A DNA stretch of 7,698 nt, from positions 1 through 7,698 of the forward strand of contig UQNB01000087.1 of the NCBI GenBank assembly GCA_900542235.1, written 5' to 3'. This document shows positions 1 to 6,066 of the stretch, piece after piece. The notes beneath the pieces are model-generated. The model did not search any database. It was not told the origin of the DNA and saw only the letters and a program-made list of their open reading frames with translations. A program made the position numbers and the translations under genes. Position 1 is the first letter of the stretch, and every line of letters begins with the position of its first letter. Origin of the DNA: an uncultured Collinsella sp. (lineage in GTDB: Bacteria; Actinomycetota; Coriobacteriia; Coriobacteriales; Coriobacteriaceae).

Positions 1-14
1 CGCGCATAAAGAAA

Positions 15-48
15 GCCTCCCATTTCTCATGTCCAAGAAATGGGAGGC
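15..48 (-). terminator. Rho-independent terminator of glmS
   Basis: A 13-bp perfect inverted repeat (arms 15-27 and 36-48, loop of 8 nt) lies about 50 nt beyond the glmS stop codon. Read on the minus strand, the hairpin is followed by a T-rich run (TTTCTTTAT), as expected for an intrinsic terminator of the leftward glmS transcript. On the plus strand no T-run follows, so it is probably one-directional. Confidence 0.85.
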
Positions 49-97
49 AGTTCAGATGCGGAGCCGGGCCTTGGTCGTTAGGACGGCGGAATATTAG

Positions 98-1945
98 TTA
101 TTCCACGGTCACGCTCTTGGCGAGGTTTCGAGGCTGGTCGACGTCGCAGCCGCGCAGGATGGCGACCTCGCGGGCGAGCAGCTGCAGCGGGACGCTCGCC
201 GTGATGGGGCTGAACACGTCGCGGACTGCCGGCACGCGGATGATGCAGTCGGCGATCTTGTTGATCTCCTCGTCGCCCTCGGTGGCAACGACGATGACCT
301 TGGCGCCGCGCGCCTTGCACTCCATAAGGTTCGACACGGTCTTGTCGTAGGTGGCACTCTTGGTGGCCACGGCGATGACAGGGAAGCCCGGGTCGATCAG
401 GGCGATGGGGCCGTGCTTCATCTCACCGGCGGCGTAGGCCTCGGCGTGCAGGTAGCTGACCTCCTTGAGCTTGAGCGCACCCTCGTAGGAAATAGCGGCA
501 CCCATGCCACGGCCCACGAACAGCGCCGACTGCGCGTCCTTGCACAGCAGGGCAGCCTCATGAACGGCCTCGGTTTGGGTATCCAAAATCCACTGGATCT
601 GCTCGGCCGTATCGGAAAGCTCGCGGAATAGCATGCGCGCCTGCTTGGTGGTCAAGCGGTACTTGACCTGCGCCAGCAGCAGGGCCAAAAGCGTAAGGCT
701 CACGACCTGGCCGATGAAGCTCTTGGTCGAGGCGACCGCGATCTCCTTGTTGGCCTTGGTGTAGATGACGCCGTCGCTCTCACGCGCCACGGGGCTACCC
801 ACCACGTTGGTGATGCCGAAGACCTTGGCACCCTTGATGCGCGCGTCGCGAATGGCGGCAAGGGTATCGGCCGTCTCGCCCGACTGGGACACGGCAACGA
901 CAAGCGTCGTCGGCGTAATGATGGGGTTGCGATAACGGAACTCGCTGGCCGCCTCCACCTCGGTGGGGATGCGAGCCCAGCCCTCAATGAGATTCTTGGC
1001 AATGAGGCCAGCGTGATAGCTGGTGCCGCAAGCGATTACGTAGACGCGGTCGATGTCGTTGAGCTCCTCGAGTGAAAGGCCCAGCTCGTCGATGTCGAGC
1101 TCGCCGGCCGGCGTCATACGACCGACCAGCGTGTCGCGCACGACGCGCGGCTGCTCGTGGATTTCCTTGAGCATAAAGTCGGGATAACCGCCCTTTTCGG
1201 CCATGTCCAGGTCCCAGTCGATGTGGGTGGCCTTGGGCTCGATAACGTTGCCGGCCTCGTCGGTGTACTCGACGCCTGCGGGCGTGAGCTTGGCAAACTG
1301 ACCGTCCTCGAGCACCACAACATCGCGGGTGGCGTCGATGAGCGCGATGACGTCGGAGGCGACATAGGCGCCGGTCTCGCCTGCGCCGACCACAATCGGG
1401 GAATCCTTGCGGGCTACGGCGATCACGCCGGGCTCGTCAGCGCACACGGCGGCCAGACCATAGGCACCGACCACGTGGGTGCACGCCTCGCGCACGGAGG
1501 CCATCAGGTCGTGCGTCTCGGCATAAGCCTCTTCGATCAGATGCGCGAAGACCTCTGTATCGGTCTCGCTCTTAAAGTGATGGCCGCGGCCCTCCAGCTC
1601 TTCGCGCAGCTCGGCGAAGTTCTCGATGATGCCGTTGTGGACGATGGCGATACGACCGTCGCAGCTGGTGTGAGGATGGGCGTTAACGACGGAGGGCTTG
1701 CCGTGGGTGGCCCAACGGGTGTGGCCGATACCGCAGGTAGCGTCGCTGTCGATATTGGAAAGCTCGCTCTCCAGGCCCGCGACCTTGCCCACGCGGCGGA
1801 TGACGTCGAGGTGCGCCGCGGCGCCCTCGCCCACCTCGAGCGCAACACCCGAGGAGTCATAGCCGCGATACTCCATGCGCTTGAGGCCCGTGACCAGGAT
1901 GTTCTTTGCAATATCAGAGCCGGTGTAGCCGACGATTCCGCACAT
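98..1945 (-). CDS. glmS: glutamine--fructose-6-phosphate aminotransferase (isomerizing), GlmS
   Basis: Cytoplasmic enzyme that makes glucosamine-6-phosphate from fructose-6-phosphate and glutamine, the entry step to UDP-GlcNAc and peptidoglycan. The protein is 615 aa, normal for the family. An N-terminal Ntn glutaminase domain begins MCGIVGYTG, so Cys2 becomes the N-terminal nucleophile once Met is removed; HTRWATHG (75-82) and HNGIIENF (103-110) are conserved glutaminase motifs. Two SIS isomerase domains follow: CGTSYHAG (306-313) with SQSGETADT (353-361), then GRGMGAAISYEGALKLKE (478-495) and AEAYAAGEMKHGP (501-513). The C-terminus ends KSVTVE, as in canonical GlmS. An in-frame ATG 21 codons upstream exists, but the start at 1945 is forced by the catalytic Cys and has a GAAGGGA ribosome site 9-10 nt before it. 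It is monocistronic here, with its own terminator, and faces away from the LacI gene. Confidence 0.97.
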   Translation of the reverse strand: MCGIVGYTGSDIAKNILVTGLKRMEYRGYDSSGVALEVGEGAAAHLDVIRRVGKVAGLESELSNIDSDATCGIGHTRWATHGKPSVVNAHPHTSCDGRIAIVHNGIIENFAELREELEGRGHHFKSETDTEVFAHLIEEAYAETHDLMASVREACTHVVGAYGLAAVCADEPGVIAVARKDSPIVVGAGETGAYVASDVIALIDATRDVVVLEDGQFAKLTPAGVEYTDEAGNVIEPKATHIDWDLDMAEKGGYPDFMLKEIHEQPRVVRDTLVGRMTPAGELDIDELGLSLEELNDIDRVYVIACGTSYHAGLIAKNLIEGWARIPTEVEAASEFRYRNPIITPTTLVVAVSQSGETADTLAAIRDARIKGAKVFGITNVVGSPVARESDGVIYTKANKEIAVASTKSFIGQVVSLTLLALLLAQVKYRLTTKQARMLFRELSDTAEQIQWILDTQTEAVHEAALLCKDAQSALFVGRGMGAAISYEGALKLKEVSYLHAEAYAAGEMKHGPIALIDPGFPVIAVATKSATYDKTVSNLMECKARGAKVIVVATEGDEEINKIADCIIRVPAVRDVFSPITASVPLQLLAREVAILRGCDVDQPRNLAKSVTVE

Positions 1946-2019
1946 AGGATAAATCCCTTCGTTCGCGTGACTGCAAGACGTCCACGCACAAGGGGCGCTG
2001 AGACGCATAACGTTCGAGT

Positions 2020-2025
2020 ATTGTA
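2020..2025 (-). promoter_or_regulatory. candidate -10 box for glmS
   Basis: The minus strand reads TACAAT here, about 75 nt upstream of the glmS start codon, a five-of-six match to the sigma-70 -10 consensus. No convincing -35 hexamer is seen at 16-18 nt, so the assignment is tentative. The TGGTAT half-sites lie just upstream, where an operator or activator site would be expected. Confidence 0.35.
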
Positions 2026-2046
2026 CTCACGCAGGCGCAAGCTGAT

Positions 2047-2079
2047 ATACCAGATGTGGTATCTCAACTTAGATACCAC
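2047..2079. promoter_or_regulatory. cluster of TGGTAT/ATACCA half-sites upstream of glmS
   Basis: Three half-sites alternate in orientation: ATACCA (2047-2052), TGGTAT (2057-2062) and ATACCA (2073-2078). The last two sit in a 9-bp perfect inverted repeat, GTGGTATCT (2056-2064) against AGATACCAC (2071-2079), with a 6-nt spacer. The first two form a second dyad with a 4-nt spacer. Amino-sugar regulators of the GntR/HutC family (NagR, DasR) bind TGGTNT-type half-sites, so a GlcN-responsive operator for glmS is a reasonable inference. No regulator of that family is in the window, and the spacing differs from the usual compact 12-16 bp palindrome. Confidence 0.4.
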
Positions 2080-2174
2080 CCGATGCACACATGCCCAGCC
2101 GGTCCAAACCGCCACAATGGGGACAGGCACCTTTGTGGTGGTTTTGGGCGTCGCGGCGGCCTATCCCGGCGAAA

Positions 2175-2232
2175 GATCTCGATCTGTAACATCTGCGCCG
2201 CAATAAGCCGGCTTAGTGTTACAGGTCGAGAC
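2175..2232. repeat. inverted pair 1 of a TCTCGATCTGTAACA motif
   Basis: A forward copy (2175-2195, core TCTCGATCTGTAACATCTG) and a reverse copy (2216-2232) can fold into a stem of about 16 bp with two mismatches and a 25-nt loop. It lies inside the MITE-like element, immediately before the second pair. Confidence 0.65.
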
Positions 2233-2255
2233 ATTACGGTTCGGTCCCAGCACTA

Positions 2256-2314
2256 TGTCTCAATCTGTAACAGGTGGAGGCGGTTTTGCCGTCCAGATGT
2301 TACAGATCGAGACA
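2256..2314. repeat. inverted pair 2 of a TGTCTCGATCTGTAACA motif
   Basis: A forward copy (2256-2272) and a reverse copy (2298-2314) form a 17-bp stem with one mismatch. Together with the preceding pair this makes four copies in alternating orientation within 140 bp. The loop contains a smaller GC-rich stem around GGCGG (2279-2283). The copies are conserved enough to suggest a family of interspersed repeats rather than chance palindromes. Confidence 0.7.
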
Positions 2315-2392
2315 ATTGAAGGCCCGGGCAGCTCAAGCCACCACAAAGGTGCACTGTCCCCTTTGTGGTGGTTGCGCTGGCAACGGCGTTTC

Positions 2393-2436
2393 CCCAGATA
2401 AAACCTGCCAAAATAAACCTATCCCTTTTTGGTAGG
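2393..2436 (-). repeat. interspersed hairpin repeat, copy A
   Basis: A 44-bp unit that recurs, inverted, at 7052-7095 with two differences by eye. It contains a hairpin with arms CCTGCCAAAA (2404-2413) and TTTTGGTAGG (2427-2436, one wobble position). The loop holds AAACCTATCCC, the complement of a GGGATAGGTTT core. It directly precedes the LacI promoter, so the -35 region of that promoter falls in this repeat. I mark it minus because copy B, with the intact GGGACAGG core, is taken as the forward form. Confidence 0.75.
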
Positions 2437-2443
2437 CTCGGGA

Positions 2444-2452
2444 TGCTACAAT
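2444..2452 (+). promoter_or_regulatory. extended -10 promoter element of the LacI-family gene
   Basis: TGCTACAAT matches an extended -10 (TGnTATAAT with one change) 35 nt upstream of the LacI-family start codon. No good -35 hexamer is visible; the expected position is the T-run closing the hairpin repeat. An extended -10 can work without a strong -35. Confidence 0.5.
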
Positions 2453-2463
2453 CTGGCTTGTAC

Positions 2464-2477
2464 TTGAAACGCATCAA
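2464..2477 (+). promoter_or_regulatory. candidate autoregulatory LacI-type operator
   Basis: TTGAAACGCATCAA is an imperfect dyad with five of seven symmetric positions matching, centred on CG as is typical of LacI-family operators. It lies between the -10 box and the start codon and overlaps the beginning of the AAAGGGG ribosome site (2476-2482). That is a natural place for self-repression by the adjacent LacI-family protein. Only one such site was found. Confidence 0.35.
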
Positions 2478-2487
2478 AGGGGCCGCT

Positions 2488-3621
2488 ATGGCAAAGATAA
2501 AAATCAGCGACGTCGCGCGCGAGGCCGGGGTTTCGCTGGGCACGGTTTCCAACGCGCTCAACCACCCCGAAAAGCTGCGCCCCGAGACCCTCAAGCTCAT
2601 CAACGAGACCATCAATCGCCTTGGCTACCTGCCCAACCAAAGCGCTCGTCAGCTCGCGGGCGGCGCCACCAAGTCTTTTGGCCTGGTGCTCCCCCGTCTC
2701 GATCACGGCTTTTCGCTCCAAATCGCCAGCGGCGCCCACAACGAGGCCCGTAAGCACGGCTACGACCTGCTCATCGCCAACGCCGATAACGACGATATTC
2801 TCGAGGACCATTACCTGCGTTACTTTATGGGCACTCAAATGTCCGGCGTCATGGTTCAGCCCATGGCATCCCCCGATTGGCACCCCGCCATGGCCAAGAT
2901 GCCCGTGCCGATCGTCCACCTGGATATCCACTGTTCCGAGCCCGGTTACTACGTGGCCGCCGACAACGAGGCACAGGGGCGCATTATCGCCGAGCTCGCC
3001 ATCGCCCGCGGCGCGCACCATATTGTCGTCGTCGGCCGAGCAGCATTTATGCAACTCACCCTGCGCGTCCTTGGCATTCATAAAGCGCTCGCTCTACACC
3101 CCGATATCAAGATCGAAGTCATCGACGCCGGCGAATGGAATACCGCCGCCGACGGCTACAGTATCGGTGCCCAGATTGCCGAACGCCCTGTTGACGAGCG
3201 CCCCGATTTTGTCATCGGCCTGACCGACGTATTGGCCTCGGGCGTTATCTCGGCGCTGGTCGACAAGGGCATTTCCGTCCCCGGCCAGATTCTTGTTGCC
3301 GGCTGCGATGGCAACCCGCTTGCCTGGAGCGGATCGGTCCCCCTCACCACGGTAGCACCACCGGGCTACGAGATCGGCCGCAAGGGCGTGCAGCTGCTCA
3401 TGGAACAAATCGAGGATAAACCTGCCGCCAAGACCAAACGAGTCCGCATCGGCTCCGCCGCGCGCACCGTCACCACGGTCACGGCCACCGAGGACATTAA
3501 CCGTCAGGAGCTCGTGCGCCCCTTCTTGCTCGAACGTATGAGCACCCAAAAGGCCGAGCAGCACCCGACGGGCCCATCCGCGGCCCCAATAACCGACATC
3601 AACCTGGGCGCCTACCTGTAA
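2488..3621 (+). CDS. LacI-family transcriptional regulator
   Basis: DNA-binding repressor of the LacI/GalR family, normally a dimer whose ligand, often a sugar, controls operator binding. The 377-aa protein starts MAKIKISDVAREAGVSLGTV, a textbook LacI helix-turn-helix (about 5-24). The hinge region YLPNQSARQLAGG (47-59) and a periplasmic-binding-protein-like effector domain (about 64-335) follow, with GLVLPRLDHGF (65-75), SGVMVQP (119-125) and ILVAGCDGNPLAW (268-280) in expected places. The canonical GFDD is GCDG here, and the tail beyond residue 335 is longer than usual, so the effector cannot be guessed. The start at 2488 is chosen over an in-frame ATG 41 codons upstream because the family N-terminus begins there and AAAGGGG lies 5 nt before it. 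The gene is monocistronic with its own terminator. A broken paralogue lies at 7427-7543. Confidence 0.93.
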   Translation: MAKIKISDVAREAGVSLGTVSNALNHPEKLRPETLKLINETINRLGYLPNQSARQLAGGATKSFGLVLPRLDHGFSLQIASGAHNEARKHGYDLLIANADNDDILEDHYLRYFMGTQMSGVMVQPMASPDWHPAMAKMPVPIVHLDIHCSEPGYYVAADNEAQGRIIAELAIARGAHHIVVVGRAAFMQLTLRVLGIHKALALHPDIKIEVIDAGEWNTAADGYSIGAQIAERPVDERPDFVIGLTDVLASGVISALVDKGISVPGQILVAGCDGNPLAWSGSVPLTTVAPPGYEIGRKGVQLLMEQIEDKPAAKTKRVRIGSAARTVTTVTATEDINRQELVRPFLLERMSTQKAEQHPTGPSAAPITDINLGAYL

Positions 3622-3623
3622 CA

Positions 3624-3663
3624 AAAAACGCCGCAACGGGAACAGCCCCGCTGCGGCGTTTTT
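3624..3663 (+). terminator. Rho-independent terminator after the LacI-family gene
   Basis: Two nt after the stop codon, a 12-bp perfect stem AAAAACGCCGCA (3624-3635) / TGCGGCGTTTTT (3652-3663) encloses a further short CGGG/CCCG stem and ends in a T-run. The A-run on the other side would let it work leftward as well. It separates the LacI-family gene from the ATPase gene downstream, so the two are unlikely to be co-transcribed. Confidence 0.9.
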
Positions 3664-3714
3664 GCTGGCCCCACGGGCCTTCCCCATTTAGCCGGACCTG
3701 CGGCTACGGATATT

Positions 3715-3771
3715 TATGGAATGTAATCCATTTTTCATTAACTTTTTTGTTAAAATAGACTCAATTCCATA
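3715..3771 (+). promoter_or_regulatory. AT-rich promoter/operator region of the ATPase gene
   Basis: The leader between 3700 and 3835 is strikingly AT-rich compared with the surrounding DNA. It contains nested inverted repeats. The outer arms are TATGGAAT (3715-3722) and ATTCCATA (3764-3771), a perfect 8-bp pair. Near the centre, TTAAC (3738-3742) and GTTAA (3749-3753) are separated by six T. TTGTTA (3748-3753) followed 16 nt later by TATTTT could serve as a promoter, but the match is weak. The layout suggests regulated expression, with the regulator unknown. Confidence 0.35.
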
Positions 3772-3835
3772 TTTTTAGATATTTCCTATAAGTATTGATT
3801 TTGCTCCAGTTTTTTCTCGCCAAGAAAGGGGTTTC

Positions 3836-5041
3836 ATGAATCTGATTGATCGCAAACAGTACCTCGACTGGCTCATTTCGTGGAAAGACTCGCACGTCAT
3901 CAAGGTCGTTTCGGGCGTGCGAAGGTCCGGCAAATCAAAGCTATTCGAAATCTACCGTAGCTATCTGCGCGATCATGGAATCACAGGCGACCAGGTTATA
4001 TCCCTCAACTTTGAAGACCTGGAGTTCGAGTCGCTTACGTCGTATAGAGCACTCTACGACTACATTTCCGCCAGACTCGTCCCCGATAAGATGAACTACG
4101 TTTTTCTGGACGAGATACAGCACGTCGAGCATTTCGAAAAAGCCGTCGACAGTCTTTTTATCAAGGACAATGTCGACCTCTACATAACCGGTTCCAACGC
4201 TTATCTGCTCTCGAGCGAGCTGGCAACTTTGCTCTCCGGCCGCTACGTAGAGCTCAAGATGCTGCCCCTATCCTTTAAAGAGTTTTGCTCGGCAAAAACC
4301 AATGACGGAAAGGCTCCCGCGCAGTTGTTTGACGAGTACATCACCCGGGGCTCTTTTCCCTTTATCGCCGAGACGGGTATTCAGGGACCCCAGGCGCGCG
4401 ATTATCTTATGAGCCTCTACGATACCATCGTCATACGCGACGTTATCGAACGTCTGAAGGTCTCGGACGTCCCGACCCTGCGCGATATCACCAAGTTCCT
4501 ACTCCATAGCATTGGAAACCGGATCTCGATTAAAAAAATCTCCGACACGCTCTCGTCCAACGGCAACAAAACCGACCAGAAAACCGTAGCCAAATACCTC
4601 AAAGGCTTAACAGACAGCCTTGTGCTGTACTTTGCTCCGCGCTATAACGTGCGCGGTCGGCAGCTTCTTTCAACAAACGGCAAATACTACGCCGTTGACC
4701 TTGGACTTAGAGGCGCTCTCGTCAAAACCCAAAGCAGCGATATCGGTCATATCCTCGAAAATGTTGTTTATCTCGAGCTCCTACGCCGTGGATACGACGT
4801 CTACGTGGGCGATATCGACGGCGGGGAAATCGATTTTGTTGCCCTAAAGCCAGACGGGACAGCCTATTTTCAGGTTTCAGCCACAACGCTCGACGAAACT
4901 ACCCTCAATCGAGAGTTGGCCCCCTTTAAGAAAGTCCGAGACAACTACCCCAAGACGCTTCTTACGCTCGACACGCTGTTTGCAGACGCGAACTACGAAG
5001 GAGTCCGCAAGCGCAACGTGATCGACTGGCTCCTGGAGTAA
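3836..5041 (+). CDS. AAA-family ATPase with DUF4143-type C-terminal domain
   Basis: A 401-aa protein of the widespread AAA_14/DUF4143 family of predicted ATPases, whose cellular role is not established. The N-terminal ATPase shows a Walker A GVRRSGKS (27-34), a Walker B YVFLDEIQ (88-95), a sensor-like YITGSN (116-121) and the family signature PLSFKEF (144-150). A winged-helix-like linker spans about 210-265. The C-terminal domain has LENVVYLELLRRGYDVYVG (307-325) and GGEIDFVA (329-336), then FQVS (345-348). This resembles a PD-(D/E)xK nuclease fold with the catalytic Lys position not conserved. The start is supported by AAAGGGG 4-5 nt upstream. Sampled stretches are near 48% GC against about 65% in the LacI-family gene, with more A/T-ending codons, so horizontal acquisition is likely. 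It stands alone behind the LacI terminator and converges on the HAD gene. Confidence 0.9.
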   Translation: MNLIDRKQYLDWLISWKDSHVIKVVSGVRRSGKSKLFEIYRSYLRDHGITGDQVISLNFEDLEFESLTSYRALYDYISARLVPDKMNYVFLDEIQHVEHFEKAVDSLFIKDNVDLYITGSNAYLLSSELATLLSGRYVELKMLPLSFKEFCSAKTNDGKAPAQLFDEYITRGSFPFIAETGIQGPQARDYLMSLYDTIVIRDVIERLKVSDVPTLRDITKFLLHSIGNRISIKKISDTLSSNGNKTDQKTVAKYLKGLTDSLVLYFAPRYNVRGRQLLSTNGKYYAVDLGLRGALVKTQSSDIGHILENVVYLELLRRGYDVYVGDIDGGEIDFVALKPDGTAYFQVSATTLDETTLNRELAPFKKVRDNYPKTLLTLDTLFADANYEGVRKRNVIDWLLE

Positions 5042-5109
5042 CTTGTAGCGTCATAACCCTCCGCCAGCTCCTTACCAAGGCCGCAGCCCCAGTCGCTTAA
5101 AGCACAATG

Positions 5110-5154
5110 CCCCTCTTATCGGCCAAAACAGCAATCTTGGCGTGATAAGAGGGG
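5110..5154. repeat. hairpin between convergent ATPase and HAD genes
   Basis: Arms CCCCTCTTATC (5110-5120) and GATAAGAGGGG (5144-5154) are an 11-bp perfect pair. A 5-bp inner stem GCCAA (5122-5126) / TTGGC (5137-5141) continues the fold around a 10-nt loop. It lies in the 201-bp gap between convergent genes, where a shared terminator would be expected. Neither side has a clear T-run, so intrinsic termination is uncertain. The rest of the gap holds no gene. Confidence 0.55.
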
Positions 5155-5242
5155 CTGACTGCGTCAGCGCCTCCACGCAGGCGCCGTTGCCGCCACCGTC
5201 CTGCGAGATCGGGCGCGGGGCATGGCGACTCGCGTGCAAACG

Positions 5243-5893
5243 CTAGCGCACGGCCTTGACCGCCGCCGCCAGATCGAACAGCGTATCGAGCACAGCCTCG
5301 CAGCCATCCACCACGTCCTGCGGCAGCGGCACGATATCGGGAACGGCAAAGACGTGGCAGCCGGCCGTGATGCCCGAGACGCAGCCGTTGCGGGAATCCT
5401 CGACCACGGCGCACTCCTCGGGAGCAAAGCCCGCGCGCTCGCAGGCGAGCAGATACATCTCGGGGTCGGGCTTGCCGTGCGCGACGTCCTCGCCGCAGGT
5501 CACCGTCTCAAACTTGTCAAAGAGGCCAACCGTCTTAAGGTTGCGCTCGGCGGTAACATGGCGCGACGACGTCGCGAGGCCCACGTGATAGCCCGCGGTC
5601 AGCAGCTCGTCTAGGCACTCGGCGGCGCCGGCCTTAAGCTCCAGATCGGTCTTGACCATCTCGTCGCGAATCTCCCTATGGCGACGATAGATTGCCTCAG
5701 CGGTTTCGCGGCTGTCGTAATGCTCCTCAAGGATGCCCATGACATCGGGCAGCGTGCGACCGATAAACTGATGGATCAGCGCATCATCAATCGCGAATCC
5801 CAGCTCGGCCGCTCCCGCCTTCCACGCCTTGATACCCAAACGCTCGGTGTCGACCAGCGTTCCGTCCATATCAAAAATAACAGCCTCGATCAT
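5243..5893 (-). CDS. HAD-superfamily hydrolase (subfamily IA, beta-phosphoglucomutase/phosphatase-like)
   Basis: Cytoplasmic haloacid-dehalogenase-fold enzyme predicted to act on a small phosphorylated metabolite, probably a sugar phosphate. All four HAD motifs are present in 216 aa: FDMDGTLVD (7-15, nucleophile Asp8 and acid/base Asp10), LATSS (106-110), HGKPDPE (139-145, Lys141) and VVEDSRNG (163-170, Asp166). The helical C1 cap lies between motifs I and II (about 16-90). Motifs and length suit both beta-phosphoglucomutase and sugar-phosphate phosphatases, and the sequence alone does not decide. The start at 5893 begins MIEAVIFDMDG, at the normal distance from motif I, with a GGGGGAC ribosome site; a longer in-frame start 29 codons upstream adds unrelated residues over the promoter. 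It is divergent from larE. A 43-codon remnant of a close paralogue lies at the right end of the window. Confidence 0.92.
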   Translation of the reverse strand: MIEAVIFDMDGTLVDTERLGIKAWKAGAAELGFAIDDALIHQFIGRTLPDVMGILEEHYDSRETAEAIYRRHREIRDEMVKTDLELKAGAAECLDELLTAGYHVGLATSSRHVTAERNLKTVGLFDKFETVTCGEDVAHGKPDPEMYLLACERAGFAPEECAVVEDSRNGCVSGITAGCHVFAVPDIVPLPQDVVDGCEAVLDTLFDLAAAVKAVR

Positions 5894-6066
5894 ATCGGTC
5901 CCCCATCGCTTCGCGCTGCTGTACTCCCGCAACTTTACCGCACTTGTAAACTTGTATATAACGTATATAGCATATTGCACTTTCGTTACATAGATAGAAG
6001 TCTTATGACGAGTGGCTCGGTAGGATTATAGTTTTCGACCGAGTACTCAACGGCAAGGATCGATTC
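5894..6066. promoter_or_regulatory. divergent promoter region of the HAD gene and larE
   Basis: This 173-bp gap separates the two divergent starts. An AT-rich core (5953-5969) contains the near-palindrome TATATAACGTATATA and is the likely leftward promoter for the HAD gene, about 60-75 nt upstream of its ATG. Toward larE, TATAGT (6027-6032) is a possible -10 box inside an inverted repeat CTCGGT (6016-6021) / ACCGAG (6038-6043). That position would let a repressor or leader hairpin affect larE. No -35 element is convincing on either strand. The larE ribosome site is AAGGA (6055-6059). Confidence 0.35.

Larger units (their letters stand above)
2107..2373. repeat. MITE-like composite element with inverted hairpin ends
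   Basis: A non-coding 267-bp segment between glmS and the LacI gene is bounded by two related hairpins in opposite orientation. The left end (2107-2143) has 11-bp arms AACCGCCACAA / TTGTGGTGGTT with one mismatch. The right end (2335-2373) has perfect 11-bp arms CCACCACAAAG (2338-2348) / CTTTGTGGTGG (2361-2371). The loops carry the same asymmetric core, GGGACAGGCACC at the left and its complement with one extra base at the right, so the ends are true inverted copies. Two further hairpins lie inside. There is no coding capacity. This architecture fits a non-autonomous mobile element or clustered REP sequences; no transposase is present and no target-site duplication was established. Confidence 0.6.

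Noticed and set aside
1946..2100. glmS ribozyme in the glmS leader
   Set aside because: The leader is short and lacks the conserved glmS ribozyme core; the ribozyme is known mainly from Firmicutes, and the dyads here look like protein sites upstream of the probable promoter.
1157..2206. Long open frame on the plus strand opposite glmS (349 codons)
   Set aside because: It is antisense to a canonical glmS, its translation has no recognisable motif, and it reflects the strong G/C third-position bias of the opposite strand.
2365..2487. Longer N-terminus for the LacI-family protein
   Set aside because: The extra 41 residues would be encoded by a repeat hairpin and the promoter, while the family N-terminus and a good ribosome site fit the start at 2488.
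2446..3081. Open frame on the minus strand opposite the LacI-family gene
   Set aside because: It is antisense to a gene with a clear helix-turn-helix and effector domain and has no ribosome site or recognisable protein features.
5110..5154. Confident bidirectional intrinsic terminator
   Set aside because: The stem is good but neither strand shows a T-run immediately after it, so it is listed as a hairpin only.
5097..5414. Small minus-strand gene overlapping the HAD C-terminus
   Set aside because: It is an arginine/glycine-rich out-of-frame shadow of the HAD gene and the hairpin in the convergent gap.
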